Position numbers and translations under genes: made by a program
Notes under the pieces: generated by a model
Databases searched by the model: none
Told to the model about the DNA's origin: nothing
Seen by the model: the letters and a program-made list of their open reading frames with translations, nothing else
Part shown: piece after piece, positions 23,800 to 35,760 of the stretch
How positions within the stretch are numbered: position 1 is the first letter of the stretch
Layout of the letters: each line of letters starts with the position of its first letter
From: Datura wrightii
Lineage: Eukaryota; Streptophyta; Magnoliopsida; Solanales; Solanaceae
DNA: 64,000 nucleotides
NCBI GenBank assembly: GCA_035772735.1
Contig: JASDFA010000019.1
Location: 35,053,001 to 35,117,000 of the forward strand
Direction of reading: 5' to 3'

Positions 23800-25470
23800 T
23801 CCAAAACTCAAACAAATTTGTGCACTCTATATACAACTCTATTTCCCCTTCGTATTGAAACATCATTAGCTAATGTATTGCAAGAAACATCAAAATATCA
23901 TATTCAGGGATCAATACATGTCATCTAACTATCAACAAGCAATCAAGTCATCACCTATGTTTAAGACAGACCAATGGTAAAAGCAAACATACTCCATGTA
24001 CCCTCACAAAAAATGAAGTCCCCACTCAAGTATGAGGTATCAAATGAAATATGGGACTAGGCAAATGAAGCACTCACTCTCTCAAAGAACTGCAAGTATT
24101 ATGCATCAAATACCATAGTCTTTCCCTTATTTTCTCTGCTTTGGTTTGTTAGATGGTCAAATTAAGATTATGATAGGACCTGATATGGCTTGTAATGTAG
24201 GCTTAGGGCTGGACATGATAAAGATGAAAGACCTTATGAGTGACTATTCCTTTCTTGGCACTACAATCATTGGCTACACCATTTTTCTATTTCACCCTTC
24301 ATTCTTTTTGTCTTCTTTTCTTCCCTTTTTCCCATTTTAAGAATATTTGCATGGATGAGGTGATATTTCACATTTTTCAACAATTTGAAACTCTTTTGAA
24401 TTTTTCTTTTTACATGTTCTCAAATTTTCATCCTTTGACTTTTTGACCTCACCACACCTTATTTTTCACCACTTTTCTCTTCTTTTTCTTGTCTTTCCTT
24501 TTCTCATGCTCCCACAATTTATGCACCCCTACTCTTTCCACCCTCAACTTAAGCATTATTCTTATGTTGAGGTTCACAATATCCAAGGAAGGATGAGGGC
24601 CAAATAGGTTCATTATAAACAAATGGATACAATTAACAGGTAAATCAAAGAAATATTGTCAATTAAGGTTCAAACATAGGATCAAGGGATTCATGAAACT
24701 TTCGTAGGGAAATATAGGATAAAAAGTGAGCTAAAACAAAAATGGTCTATGATCATCTCCTCACCAACCATTCTTAACCTATGTAGAGACCAACCAGGCA
24801 AGTTCTAGATCTTCAACAATAGACCGCAATAAATACTAAGACCTCACTCAAACATGGAACTTGAACTATTTTTACTTCACATGTCTGGTTCATACATAGC
24901 ATAACAAGACTAACTTTATTAATAACTGAATAACATAAAATGATACACAGAAATCATGCATTATTGTCACAAATACATAGCACAAATTTTTTATGTAGGG
25001 TCAAAATTTTACCAAAAATAACAAAACTAGTGCATATCCATTGGCTGAGTATTCCTAAGATATTTTCTAATGAAACAAAAATCACGACTAAAAAAACAAT
25101 TCTAACACATGCTGGTTCTATTAGATCGCATGCCTGAGGGAAAAGAAACACGGCAATAAAAACCCTCAGACAAATGAATATCCCAAAAATAGAAGTACAC
25201 CCCCCCAATTAAAAAATAAGCTTCGTCGCCGAAGCATAAAATATAATCAATTAAGGGAGAAGAACATACCTGTGGCTAGTCAGACTTCACCTCTATTATG
25301 TCACGAAGGTGGTACCTCTGAGGTAGTAGTGGCATTAGCAGTGGCCGTCACACTAAATGGTGTAACAACGGGGGGAGTGGTCCCCCCAGTGGATGTGGCC
25401 TCTTGACGGCCTCTGTAGTAACTGGGGCTGAAGGTGGCTCACCCGAAGGGTTATTGACACTAGTAAGCTC
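23800..25470 (-). other. 3' untranslated region of minus-strand Athila sequence P
   Basis: No gene. Read on the minus strand it holds the conserved 3' UTR phrases: 'CCTAAGCCTACATTACAAGC' (about 24190-24209), a GAGAGAGTGAGTG stretch near 24070-24085 and a long pyrimidine/purine-biased part (24290-24550 on the plus strand is T-rich). The PPT and 3' LTR that should lie to the left are missing; the sequence stops at the right edge of LTR D. Confidence 0.65.
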
Positions 25471-25473
25471 GGG

Positions 25474-27234
25474 CTAAGCTGTGGTGGAGCTTCCTGTTCC
25501 TCTAACTCTCTCATGCAACTCCTTCATATGCTCCTCATTAGCCCGCATACTCTGCGTTGTAGCCCGCTTGCGCTCTTTCTTCTCCTTCTTTCTTGTTTTC
25601 CTCAAACTCTCCACACCAGCATCTTCAGTAGCTCTCTTCTTGCCTATATCACAACTGCCTTTGGCCCCCAGTATGCTGCCCAATCAATATCCTCATCAAG
25701 CTTTGCATCCAGGTATGGAAGAGTGGGCTGCTATAACAGTTGGTTGCCTTAAAGACAACTTAACCACATGACTCCAAAGAGCCCCCAGTTCCGCAAAAAG
25801 ACTGCTGGTGTCTGACTACTCCGCCATTCTCATGTTAAATCTGCTCTCGAAAATATCCAGGCGGGCATGAAAAGCCTAAGCTGTTGCATCTATCTCATAT
25901 TTGACCCATGGCTTTACATTCTCCATCATTTCCTGAATTTTGCGCTCAGCCATGATCAATCCCTTTGCTAACTTCTGGAGGAAATCCTGTGGTACCAAGA
26001 TGTACCTTGCTAGAGTATGAGTTTGTAAAGTCGGCAGCGGTGTATTTGAGGTGATGGGAGTTGACTCTGAATGACCGACATCTATAGCGGGTGTCTCACT
26101 CTATACCTGAGTACTAGGAAAATGCACCTATACGTCCCCTACTGGCTGAGCTACTGGGATAGCTATAGGCATCCTTGATCTGCTTACTAGGTTCATCTCA
26201 TACCAGATAAAGCCTATGTCTGCAATTTTTTGTCCTCCAATAAATCTCTCATCACCCCGCTGAACTCTCTCGTCCCTTCAAAAACTATATACAAGGCTCG
26301 GGAATGGGATAGTAGTGCTTACATCAACTGCCCGATCTCGTATCTCGGTAGCAATGATCCTCAGGATGTTAAGAGGATAGCGAGACATGAGGCATGCCAC
26401 CAACTCCGCTCTATCAGCACTCAGCGTGTGATAATTGATTGTGGGTGCTAATCAATGTCTCACCAATGTCTAGAAAGCCTTTTCTATGATGTTTAGTGAA
26501 TTCCTTGTCACCTGCTTGCCACCTGTAACTTACTCAGTGTCGTCCTAGTTCTCAGTGATCACTTCTGCTATCCATCTCAACTACCTTTGTCGCTCACCCC
26601 TACTCAGTCTTCTGATATGCTTCATTGCCTCCACCCTGTATTCATACTCTGGTGTTATCCTTGTTGGTCTGAATTGAGGTCCATATAACATCCATGCAAT
26701 AGTTCGATCGAATATATATACTACTCTCCCTCGGACTAGAACACTCTCCAAAAAGGGTTGATCCTTTATCTTTTGCCCCTCCTTTTCTTTCTCGTCTATT
26801 GTGGCCAGATAGTTGGCGTAGAACTCCTTGACGATCTATTCTGTGTAATGTTTAGGGGTCTTGGCCATCCATTCTAACCTATAGAAGCTAAAAATATGAT
26901 TCATCTCCTCAACTTCGTTCAAGGAACTAGTGAGGATCTGCGGTTCTTCTTGGATGCTGCTTTTTGGTTTGCTCTTGGCGGTGAAAGAAATGCCTTGTTC
27001 ATATATTTCATTAGCACCTGGCACTCTCCACCTCATTTTTCTATTTTCTCTAGCAGGGGTCTCCTTCTCCTCTACTTCATCACTTCTTTCAGCATCATTT
27101 TGAGTCCTTTCTGACTCTTCCTCAGTGTTGGAGTTAGTTTCTGGCCTTTGGTCCTCTCTAGCTTCCTCTTCAGAGTGGGGAGCTTGAGCGGATATGGCAG
27201 TGGCTGCTTCGGCTTGGGCCTTTGCTCTTGCCAT
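25474..27234 (-). pseudogene. ORF3 of Athila sequence P (plant transposon protein type)
   Basis: The start is MARAKAQAEAATAIS at 27234, followed by an acidic, low-complexity N-terminus (27140-27030) and a conserved FYRLEWMAKTPKHY stretch near 26855-26885. Broken frames then follow as far as a Lys/Glu/Arg-rich tail (RKTRKKEKKERKRATTQ) ending at 25474. From memory this resembles proteins listed as 'putative plant transposon protein' in Solanaceae; the activity is unknown. Its place between pol and the 3' UTR matches ORF3 of J. A stop at 26836 and later ones disable it. Confidence 0.65.
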
Positions 27235-27394
27235 AGTGGTTCTAGTTCCATTGGTGTCTGAGGTGTGTACTTGATAATCCTAAAGTGAACCACTAGGTGA
27301 ATCTCCAACCTGATCAGACTATGAGTCAGTTGTTTCATCTATCAATCTCCTGCAGGCTTGTGTTTTGTCTTCCCTGCATTTATATTTCATTGTA

Positions 27395-27410
27395 CCTGGT
27401 GAGAAAAAGG
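27395..27410 (-). promoter_or_regulatory. Possible 3' splice site upstream of ORF3 in P
   Basis: On the minus strand CCTTTTTCTCACCAG|G is a good pyrimidine tract with CAG, about 160 bases before the ORF3 start. In J the ORF3 start also directly follows a predicted 3' splice site. Inference only. Confidence 0.4.
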
Positions 27411-27438
27411 TTAGCATTCCATTTTTTAAAAACAAAAA

Positions 27439-30029
27439 TGTCACGCCCCGCCTTAGGTGGTTTGACTGGCACCTGGTGGCCTTACTAGGACCTGAACTGC
27501 TAAACTGTTGAGCCTAAGCACTTCTGGTGTCTGGCTGGCTCTAACTTTGGATTCAAGAAAACGACGGGCTATATAACGGTTGTAAATACAGCCTCCGGCC
27601 GACTAGGCCTATAGCCACCTCTACTATAATATCAGCTAAACAGAATCACATTCATATAGGGGAACCTATGCGGGCCGACAAGGCCACCATGCTGTCTAGT
27701 TTTCTCTAAATCAAGAAAACAGGTGCTAAACCGCTACGTGACCATCAAGGTCACCACTACCAACTGAGTAAGGCCCCACACAGCCATCATAACAAGCTAA
27801 AACATACACACGGCCTCACACGACCGGTATAACAAACCACAGGGTATACACAATCTGTAAGCCTCTAAGAATACTAATATATGGTCGGGACAGGGCCCCG
27901 GCCTACCCATACTGTACCACAAAAAGAAAAGGGATAAACCTCTAGCTATCTAGCTCCAGATGACTGGAGCTGATGACTCTGTGAGCTGGATAGAATCACG
28001 AGGTATCGACTCCTCGTCTATGAGTAACTGCAAGCAAGTAATGCAGAGCCCCAAACGGGCATCCGTACCGTTGGTACTGAGTATATAGAAACCAACTGAA
28101 AAATATCTGAAAACAACAATACAACTGATGGAACTAAAATAGAGAGAAATAAATTGAAACTGACTGAGAATATGAATCTAGGATGTTCTCAACTATGCTG
28201 GAAGGAGTAGGAGTCATACATTGAAATGTATCGCTCTACTATCGGTCTACTTGTATCTAGCATAACATGGCATAACATAACATAACACAACACATCATAG
28301 CACAAACAAACCTTACCCAGACTCCATAAGTCAGGAGGTACAATCAACACGCAATCTATACCCTTACCGCGGTCATCCCATTTCCCGTAGTAACTATAAG
28401 CATCCTGCCGATCCCCTGGGTATGCACTTGGGCTCGCTGAGCCCATGACTATAACTGTACCTGAGTCTGGAGGACTCCTGAATCAACACCCCAGGTGTAC
28501 CCACTCGACGGGGACGTATAAAATCCGACCAAGGAAAAATATGGGGAAACCGGCATCCCATCTTCATCCCATGGCGGACGGCATGCCACTCCATAGAGCG
28601 ACACATACTCGCCCTCTGGCAGACGAGTCGATATAGCTATTAACCCTAGGACGGTCATGAATGCTAGGTAATCCAACCCCAAAACAATACAGTGGTCTCA
28701 ACTAGTAATACTAACTGCGTATACAACATGCTGAAACTAGTGACAATAATGTGTATGTATATACTACATGCTAAAACTAATGATAGTGATATGTATGTAC
28801 TTAATACATGCTAAAACTGATAATGGTATATATATACAATCTTCTGTCATACTTTGAGTCTAATGCTGAACAAGATATATTTTTTCTACTAGGAATCAGG
28901 TTGTATAACTGAGTTTCATAGTAACATGATTTACTATTTCTAACATACTTTCTGAACCTCATTTTAGGCTACCATTCTATTTCTAAAATACCTTACAGGA
29001 ACTTATATTGCTTTACTAAGTCTCAACTGAACACAATAATATCCTAACATACTTTACTAAATCACATATTGGGCATGTTGTACTATTTTTGTCACTTTCT
29101 ACTAGAATTTGCATCGTGCTAGTAAGTTTCACGCTACACATGACATGATGTTACTAATATCATACTAAAATGCATACTAAACATAATATGCGGTTTTTGA
29201 AACATTCTAGTGGCACTGGAACTATTTTACTATACCAGAACTACTAACTTGCCGAAGAAACTGGCTTTACATACCTCCGTTTCTGATTTCAAATCTAACT
29301 GGCATAATTGAGTCAATATTCCACTATTTCTACCTACTTCATCCATATATATATCAATTAGGACTAAATACATTAATATTCTGAAAGAAAATATTACTTT
29401 TAATATATATATACACCAAACTTTAACTTATCAAAAAAAATGGATGAAAACTCGCTATTTCTCGAAAGTCCAGAAGGGAGAAATGCTCACTTTAGGGCTA
29501 GGAGTATATTGACACTAATTTGGAGCAACTCTGCTTACCTTAGCTCAGTAGGACGACGATTCGCCGGTCGAATTTCACGAAACTAACTCCGCAGGAATGT
29601 TCTCTGCAACTTTATACTTCAGTAGCTGGAGTTAATTTGAGTTTGGACTGCGTTTAATGGCGTAATCAGATGAATATTTATCATAAATCTTCATTCCTCT
29701 CTATTCTCAATCGTTTACTGAAATTCAAAAGTGAGAAAATGAGAAAAAAATCGAAGTTGGTGCTTTTATACTTGAGGCTGCACCTCGCCTCCGTGGCATG
29801 CTGTGTATCATGGAGGTTATCATCCATGACACGCTGTGTATCGTGGAGGTGAGCCTCCGTGACACTATGTCCTTCGCAAAGGAGGTCTGCCAGCCTCCTC
29901 TTGTGATGGTTCGACGTGTCGCTTATCCGGTCTTTCCTCGGGCCTTTTCCTAGCATGTATGGCATTCAAAAGCTCTTAACCAACATGCGAATAGGCAATC
30001 TACATGTCGTGAATTTACGGGTTGTAATA
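27439..30029 (-). mobile_element. LTR N (Tekay-like, about 2.59 kb), apparently without internal region
   Basis: On the plus strand it begins TGTCACGCCCCG and ends GGGTTGTAATA, the reverse complement of a Tekay-style LTR (start near TGTTACAACCC, end GGGGCGTGACA). The minus-strand promoter TATAAAAG is at 29763-29770, with a cluster of CCTCCGTG words just upstream of it (29785-29880). No primer site or PPT is attached. Flanks AAAAA (27434-27438) and AAAGA (30030-30034) could be a decayed target duplication, but low complexity makes this weak. Confidence 0.7.
29763..29770 (-). promoter_or_regulatory. TATA box in LTR N
   Basis: TATAAAAG on the minus strand lies directly downstream of the repeated CCTCCGTG words. 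Confidence 0.6.
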
Positions 30030-31203
30030 AAAGATCAGATAGAAGATGTTCAATATCTCATCACGGGTCCTTACTATGAGTCGTACCTCAAAGGTACGAC
30101 TCTGAGAAACCCTAATGATGCCCCACGACTTGCTACCCATATCATGAAGGTACGTACCGTACCTTGAGTCATTTGATGAAGTCCCATTTTGAATAAATTT
30201 TTGTTTTTCACCACGACTCATGGCACAACCTCTAGGTCAATTCCACAAATCGTAGGGTGGGATTCTCATATTGATTTTTCAAGATAAGTGGTACGAGTAC
30301 TTCGTACGATTCATGGTGTCATCCTACGACCCGTACTATGTTGCATACCCTTTTCCAGACAATTTTTACGATTCTTTTGCTTAGTGTGTATGTGTTTTCT
30401 CTGCACATTTTTGGGTACTTAGAGATCCCCCAAGTCTAGGATATGGTAAACTCCCTTTTTACACTACCCTATCCTCCCTTACCCGTAACTTCCTTTAGGT
30501 GTTCTAGGGCCAAAATTCAGTACATTGCAAGTGGGTTTCCAGTCGAGTTGGAGTTTTCCAACATAACCATTGATTTTCAAGAATACCCAGGGCTTCTTAT
30601 TGGTTTTCGATTCCCTTAAGTTCACTTTCAAACATTTAGAGCTTGCAATGTAAATTACTTACTTGATTGTCGATTCATAGACTACAAATCGACTTCTAGG
30701 GCTTTCCACGCGTAGTTGAAGATAGAATTTTGTGCTTACTTTCTTGATGATGAGAAGTTACGGGTGTTGAGAAGAGGATGCTCAAGTCGTGGGTTGTGGG
30801 TTTGTGAGGTGTTCGCGTGGGAGAATTGTCAATTTTGAAGTTTAAGTAGTTAAGGGAATATTTAAAAATATGGGCCGAATCGGGTAATTTTGAGCCGTCA
30901 TGACTCATACTACGAGTTGTAGGAACAACCTACGACTCGTCCCTTGACCCATAATGATTTTAACAAAAGAGAACATAGCTGGTGACCTACGAGTGCATGT
31001 TATGACTCGTACCATTGAGGTACAAATCATAGGATGAGTTGTAGGTCGGACTTTACTTCGAATTTCTCTGCTTTTCACAACCACTATTGCCACGACTCGT
31101 AGGACCTCACCACGAGTCGTATTAAAATCCTGTAGCAGCAGATTTTTCAGCCACCTATTTTTGTCTCCCTGCAGACTGAGCACAAGATTTCACCAAACCA
31201 CCA
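30030..31203 (-). other. Leader/LTR-like region of element L
   Basis: No gene. In the minus direction it holds a cluster of ACGACTCGT-type words (31180-30900), an exon-like stretch ending at a good 5' splice site CAA|GTAAGT (30662-30657), and a part (about 30465-30030) whose start and later ACGACTCGT words resemble the U3 of L's own LTR. Either this is a truncated 3' LTR of L or LTR-like sequence inside an intron; I cannot decide. A perfect 11-bp inverted repeat lies at 30078-30102. Confidence 0.55.
30078..30102. repeat. Perfect 11-bp inverted repeat
   Basis: Arms GAGTCGTACCT and AGGTACGACTC are separated by CAA. It consists of two head-to-head copies of the ACGACTC word. Confidence 0.92.
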
Positions 31204-31250
31204 CTTGAGATTCCTCCCAAGATGTGCCTGATTTAACGTCACGGCATGAC
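31204..31250 (-). ncRNA. Twin-hairpin motif, copy in element L
   Basis: In the minus direction, arms GTCA/TGAC with loop TGCCG (31250-31238) are followed by a conserved linker GTTAAATCAGGCAC and arms CTTGGG/CTCAAG (31221-31204, one G-U pair). Other copies at 43432-43478 and about 62246-62293 keep the folds with different bases. It is a candidate structured RNA element of unknown role. Confidence 0.65.
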
Positions 31251-31299
31251 GTAAGTCCCTTGAGTACTAAGAATTCCTCAAGTGACTCATACTCATCCT

Positions 31300-31740
31300 C
31301 AAGTGCTGAGATCACGCTAAATTCCTTTTGTTTCTTCATGGTCTGACAGATGTTGAAAGTGACCTCTTCTTTGTTTAGCTTGAACTTGAATAGGCCAGCT
31401 TACCACATACTAGAGCTCTCCCAGTAGTGAGGAATGGTTTCCCCAGAATGATGGGGACCTCATAATCGACCTCGAAAGCAAAGTTCACGAAGTCGAATAT
31501 GAACTTATCAACTTTGAAGAGCACATTAACTAGGATACCCACTAGTGTCTTTACTATTTTTTCGGCAATCAGTAGTCATATGTTGGTTGGTGTAAGGGAT
31601 CCCAATCCTAGCTTCTTTAAGACCGCAAATGGCATTAGATCAATGCTAGCTCCTAGATCACAAAGTGCCTTTGCGAACTCGACATTACCAATGGCGCAAG
31701 GTATCGTGAAGGCACCTGGGTCTTCCCTTTTCTAAGATAA
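31300..31740 (-). pseudogene. Protease remnant of element L (Athila)
   Basis: Minus-strand frames read KKLGLGSLTPTNI and 'FEVDYEVPIILGKPFLTTG', typical of the region after the Athila protease active site. The active-site motif itself is damaged. Directly downstream comes the twin-hairpin motif, so reverse transcriptase, RNase H and integrase are deleted. Confidence 0.7.
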
Positions 31741-31869
31741 GACCCTTGTTTCTATGGCACTACAGTGATGGATATTGTCAACTGGCTCATAGCATACAGA
31801 TCTTTTCTTCGTTCACCAAGTCCTTCATGAATTTTGCATATCCTTGAATCTACTCTAGTGCTTCTACCA

Positions 31870-33637
31870 ATGGTATATTCACAAAATGTTTTGCATTATA
31901 GTTTCCCCTTGATACATGTCGCATTCCTTCTCACTCCTAGGGGCCTCTTGCAAGTCATCATGTTGCGTCTCGTCACCAAATTCTTCTTCCACAATCAAAC
32001 ACTCTTTCCTCCATTCAACATCAATAGGGAACGGGGGGTCAACTATGGTTTTACCACTCCTACTCATCACTACCATGCAATGAGCATCATTCTTTGTATT
32101 CTGGACAGTGTTGTTAGGAAGTGTACCCTTTTGCCTAGGGTTCATTGATGCCGACAGTTGCCCAAGTTGGTGTTCTATCTTCATGATGGACGTTTCATGA
32201 GATTCCACTTTCTGACCCTTGCTAGATAAGTCACTTCGAATTTCTTTTAATTGATCATCCGTGGACCTCACCTTTTTCAGCATTTCGGCCATCATACTCT
32301 CCAACTTTTATTGTGCGGCCTCCCCTTCTCGTGCATTGGGAGGCACGTAGACTCCATCCCGGTCATTGTGATATCTGTCATTTCTTCTCCATTCTCCATC
32401 TCGCTCATGACCATGGCTCCTATCTAGGAACCCATTCCTGTTGAAGTTGTCTCTATATTGGTTCTGACCTTGATTTCAAGAACCTTGGCACCAATTGTCT
32501 TATCTAGACGCTTGGGCATTGGCTCGGAAACCCGCCACATCGCTATGTAGGAAGTTTTCCTCTTCATTTGAATCAGAGTGATCTGCTCCCTACTCCCTTC
32601 CCTGAGTTCCCACTATATTTACCTTTTTGGCTCCCGCTCCCAAAATATGCTTTCTCAACAAATCAAATGATGCGCGCATGTGAGCCAACTCCTAATTGCG
32701 TTCTTCCTCCTTTCGTTGGTCTACAGTCAAACCAACAACATATGTACCTACAACTACATAAGCCTCCTTTGTATGCCATGCCTTGTTTGTCTTTGTCACC
32801 CTGTCAAGGATAGTGGCTGCTTCCTTCCAGTTGTGACTCATCAATGCTCCTCCAACCACCGTGTCTGCTACAAACTTGGTACTATTATTAAGAGACCTGT
32901 AAAGATTTCAAACAAATTGTCATCTGGGATTTTATGATTTGGGCACTTAATCAACTTCTTTTTGAACCTCATCTAGGTTTCATGAAGTGCCTCCGTCTTA
33001 ATTTGCCGGAAATTATAGATCTCATCTTTTAACTGTAACATCCTTGATGGTGGAAAGAATCTCTCCAAGAAGGCTTGTTTAATATCCCTCCAATTGGTTA
33101 TGGAGTCGTTGGGCAACTCCAATAACCACAAAGTAGCTTCCCCCGATAGAGAGAAAGGGAAGAGTCAGAGTCGTATGGCATCCTGGCTTACTCCGTGCAA
33201 CCTGTATGCCTTACATATTCCTACAAATTTCATAAAGTGCAGGTTGGTATCATCCGCTGCATGGCCACTGAAAACCCCTTAATGGTTACCAATTGAATCA
33301 TGGTGCTCGTAATGTCAAATTTGGCCCCAGCAGTCAATGGTGGTGGTACAATTGCTCCAGTTGACCCAACTTCATCAATGTCTGGGTCCTCATCATCAAA
33401 GAACTGAGGGGCAAATCTCTGAGCTTGGTTGTCCTTCCTATGTCGTCCAGCATTTACCACTTCATCTCTATCATCATCAGCATGCTGAAGTGAAGCTAAC
33501 CAAGCTAGCTTGGCTTGCCTAGCTTCTTCAGCAAAGCGGGCTTCTCTCTGCTCAGGGTTTTTCATTCTATGTAGAGGTCGTTCAATTTCTGGATTTAGTG
33601 GATCAAGGGTGTCTCCTCTGCTCCGAGTTCTTGGCAT
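31870..33637 (-). pseudogene. gag of element L (Athila)
   Basis: The start is at 33637 (MPRTRSRGDTLDPLNPEIER), 109 bases after the primer site. An acidic segment (FFDDEDPDIDEVGSTGAI) follows, then the capsid core in broken frames (33240-32560) and the coiled-coil tail (32304-31879, QLKEIRSDLSSKGQKVESHE). Read across frames it nearly covers a full Athila gag, about 590 codons. Shifts near 33240 and 32310 and internal stops inactivate it. Confidence 0.8.
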
Positions 33638-33745
33638 TCATCAGAGGACAGCCTATGGGTAATAAAAAACATAAAAATAAATGTAATTAAGGAAATAATT
33701 ACAACAAAGTCAACTAAACACTGATAAGCTAGTCTTAGTCGTATT

Positions 33746-33762
33746 CCCCAGCAACGGCGCCA
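33746..33762 (-). promoter_or_regulatory. Primer binding site, tRNA-Asp type, element L
   Basis: On the minus strand TGGCGCCGTTGCTGGGG, one base from the ideal tRNA-Asp complement. It is the best preserved Asp site here and fixes the strand and LTR edge of L. Confidence 0.9.
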
Positions 33763-33767
33763 CCTTT

Positions 33768-35760
33768 TTATAACGCTCAAACCACACTTCCAACTGAAGT
33801 TTGAAGCGGACGTTGTCAACAAAAGAACCCAACTAAAGCTTAGAGTCAATCCCATAGGGAATATGGAACCTTGTTATATCATCAAATGATTAATAACGAG
33901 ATCTTTGAAGATCATTTACATTTCAGCAGGAACTTACTTGTTGAAAATCCTGTTTTACAACAAAGAATAGAAAATTTAGAATTATCTATTCAGAACAAAG
34001 AAGGATTTTTAAATAAAAAATCTTTTTTACAAACTTGTCAAAACATGATAAAGAGACCAAACAATCTTTATTTTGGTTTGATTGAAAGAGAAGAAAAAAT
34101 CTTTACCAACGATTTATTCGGAGATAAAGTAATTTCTCTCATAACAAAAGATAAGCTTTATTCTCAGCTGAACAAACTTCCAGCTAAGATAAAGAACAAT
34201 CTTAAAAATTTCCATAAAGTTTTCTTAATCAAAAATTTTTGAGATTACATCCGGTAGATGAACTCGTATGGTCATTACTTCACAATGGGGGAATTCTAAT
34301 AAAAATCAATAATAGAAATAAATAGTAGTCAAGATTATATTTGTGAATAAATAATTAAAAGATAATTGGGGTTTGTGTTCCTCATGGTTTCATAACTGCT
34401 TTGGCTATACGCTCGTGATCTTTACCAATATTTACTTGCAGAACTGATAACTTAGGTTTGTTCAAACAATCGACAAATCCCTATTGAATGACTATCCTCA
34501 ATTATTTGACCAAGTCTCGTGAGTTTTGCAAACTAATCGTTATCACTAAGTTCCAGATATAACTATCTTGCGACCACAGCTCAAGTTAATACAATGATCA
34601 TCAAGATCAAGGCTCTGTTGTAATTCTCTTTTCCTAATCTCTACCTCTTCGAGCAAAGCAAGTGAAGAATTCAGGCACTTCCTAACATTACGCACCGCTA
34701 AGAATCATTATAGATGAAGAGACTACAATATATGTAATTAGTATTGGTTTTAAAATAACTTTGTGCAACCCTAGCTTGTTAATCTATAATGTTTCCAACA
34801 ACCCTAGCTATGGAGGTTTTAGCCTCTCATAGTTGCAAGGTTGTGAATTGTGTTAATGATGGAAAACATAAGACTATACTTACAATGATGATTGAGCAAA
34901 ACGATTTCCTTCAGTTAATCCACGAAATCTAGAATAACAAGTAGCAAGAACAATATGAATAAAAAAAAAGGTTGATCACACGGTTCAACCAAATCAATTC
35001 TCTCTTTTAGTCATGTAAAATTTCTTACCACAATGTTTTCCTACTAGAATTAAGTCTATTCGTTGTCCTCAATGAAAAATAAAAGATAAAAAGTGTTTAA
35101 AGAGACACCAGAATCCTTTTCCTAAACTAGCAGGACTGCCTTCCATATCTGTAGTCGACCTCTTCACGGGTCCACCTATGACTCGTAGGGGATTCTCACG
35201 GATCGTGGCATCTACTCGTGTCTTAAAGTGTTGGCTTAATTTTCACTAAGTATTGGGCCAAGGTACGATTCGCACCGACATCCTACGACTCGTACATTGC
35301 ACCCGTGGTTTGATCCTAGTACGTTGAAATTTTTTTGAACTTCACCATGACCTGTATGGTACGACTCGTACCTTCATCTCACAGATCGTAGGGTACCCTC
35401 GTACTGAGAATTAGCCTCCTGTCCAATTCTTCTGGATTTCATCACGACTGACTTACTACGACTCGTACCATCATGGGGCAATCTGTGACAAGTCTCATGG
35501 GATCTTTCTTCTAGGTTAAACTTTCAGCTTCTTATTAAGGCCCTCAGTACGACTCGTAGGTTCATCCTACGTATCGTACTGTGGACTGCACTTTTTGCCC
35601 TTTTTTGCACACTGTTAGCTTCCTTTTTCAGTTTATTGTTTCAACACCCATTTATCTTGAAATCAAAGGAAAAGTGCCTCATATCCAAATATATATTCCT
35701 AAGTCTAGGTTATTTTCCCAGTTTTGAGAGTCAATAGTGTTGTAAATCTACACCACTTCA
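33768..35760 (-). mobile_element. 5' LTR of element L (Athila), with an internal insert
   Basis: In the minus direction it starts TGAAGTGGTGTAG (35760) and ends near GAGCGTTATAA (33768), shortly before the primer site. Total length is 1,993 bp; without the foreign insert (about 33870-34325) it is close to 1.55 kb, near the length of solo LTR S, to which it is similar. The U3 holds four exact copies of TACGACTCGTA (35284-35294, 35360-35370, 35457-35467, 35548-35558) and many variants. Confidence 0.82.
33870..34325 (+). pseudogene. Foreign coding fragment inside the LTR of L (identity unknown)
   Basis: Here the LTR sequence shared with M stops after 'gggaatatgga' and resumes near 34330. The insert has an open frame of 123 codons (33871-34242), Lys/Asn/Leu/Phe-rich, without repeats or membrane segments, and with a coiled-coil-like stretch (QQRIENLELSIQNKEGFL). 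Coding-like text continues in a shifted frame for about 25 codons beyond the stop. It is not gag, protease, reverse transcriptase, integrase or ORF3 of either lineage here. An endogenous pararetrovirus fragment or a captured host exon are possible; I cannot assign it. Confidence 0.5.

Noticed and set aside
25481..25771. Hydrophobic open frames on the plus strand that look like membrane proteins
   Set aside because: They are antisense to the Lys/Glu-rich tail of the minus-strand ORF3; the hydrophobic look is the complement of that codon bias.
28189..28682. Open frames inside LTR N on both strands
   Set aside because: No domain, overlapping on both strands, within an LTR body.
27434..30034. 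Firm target-site duplication for LTR N
   Set aside because: AAAAA versus AAAGA is low complexity and the two flanks resemble different parts of Athila elements, so a simple solo-LTR insertion is not proven.
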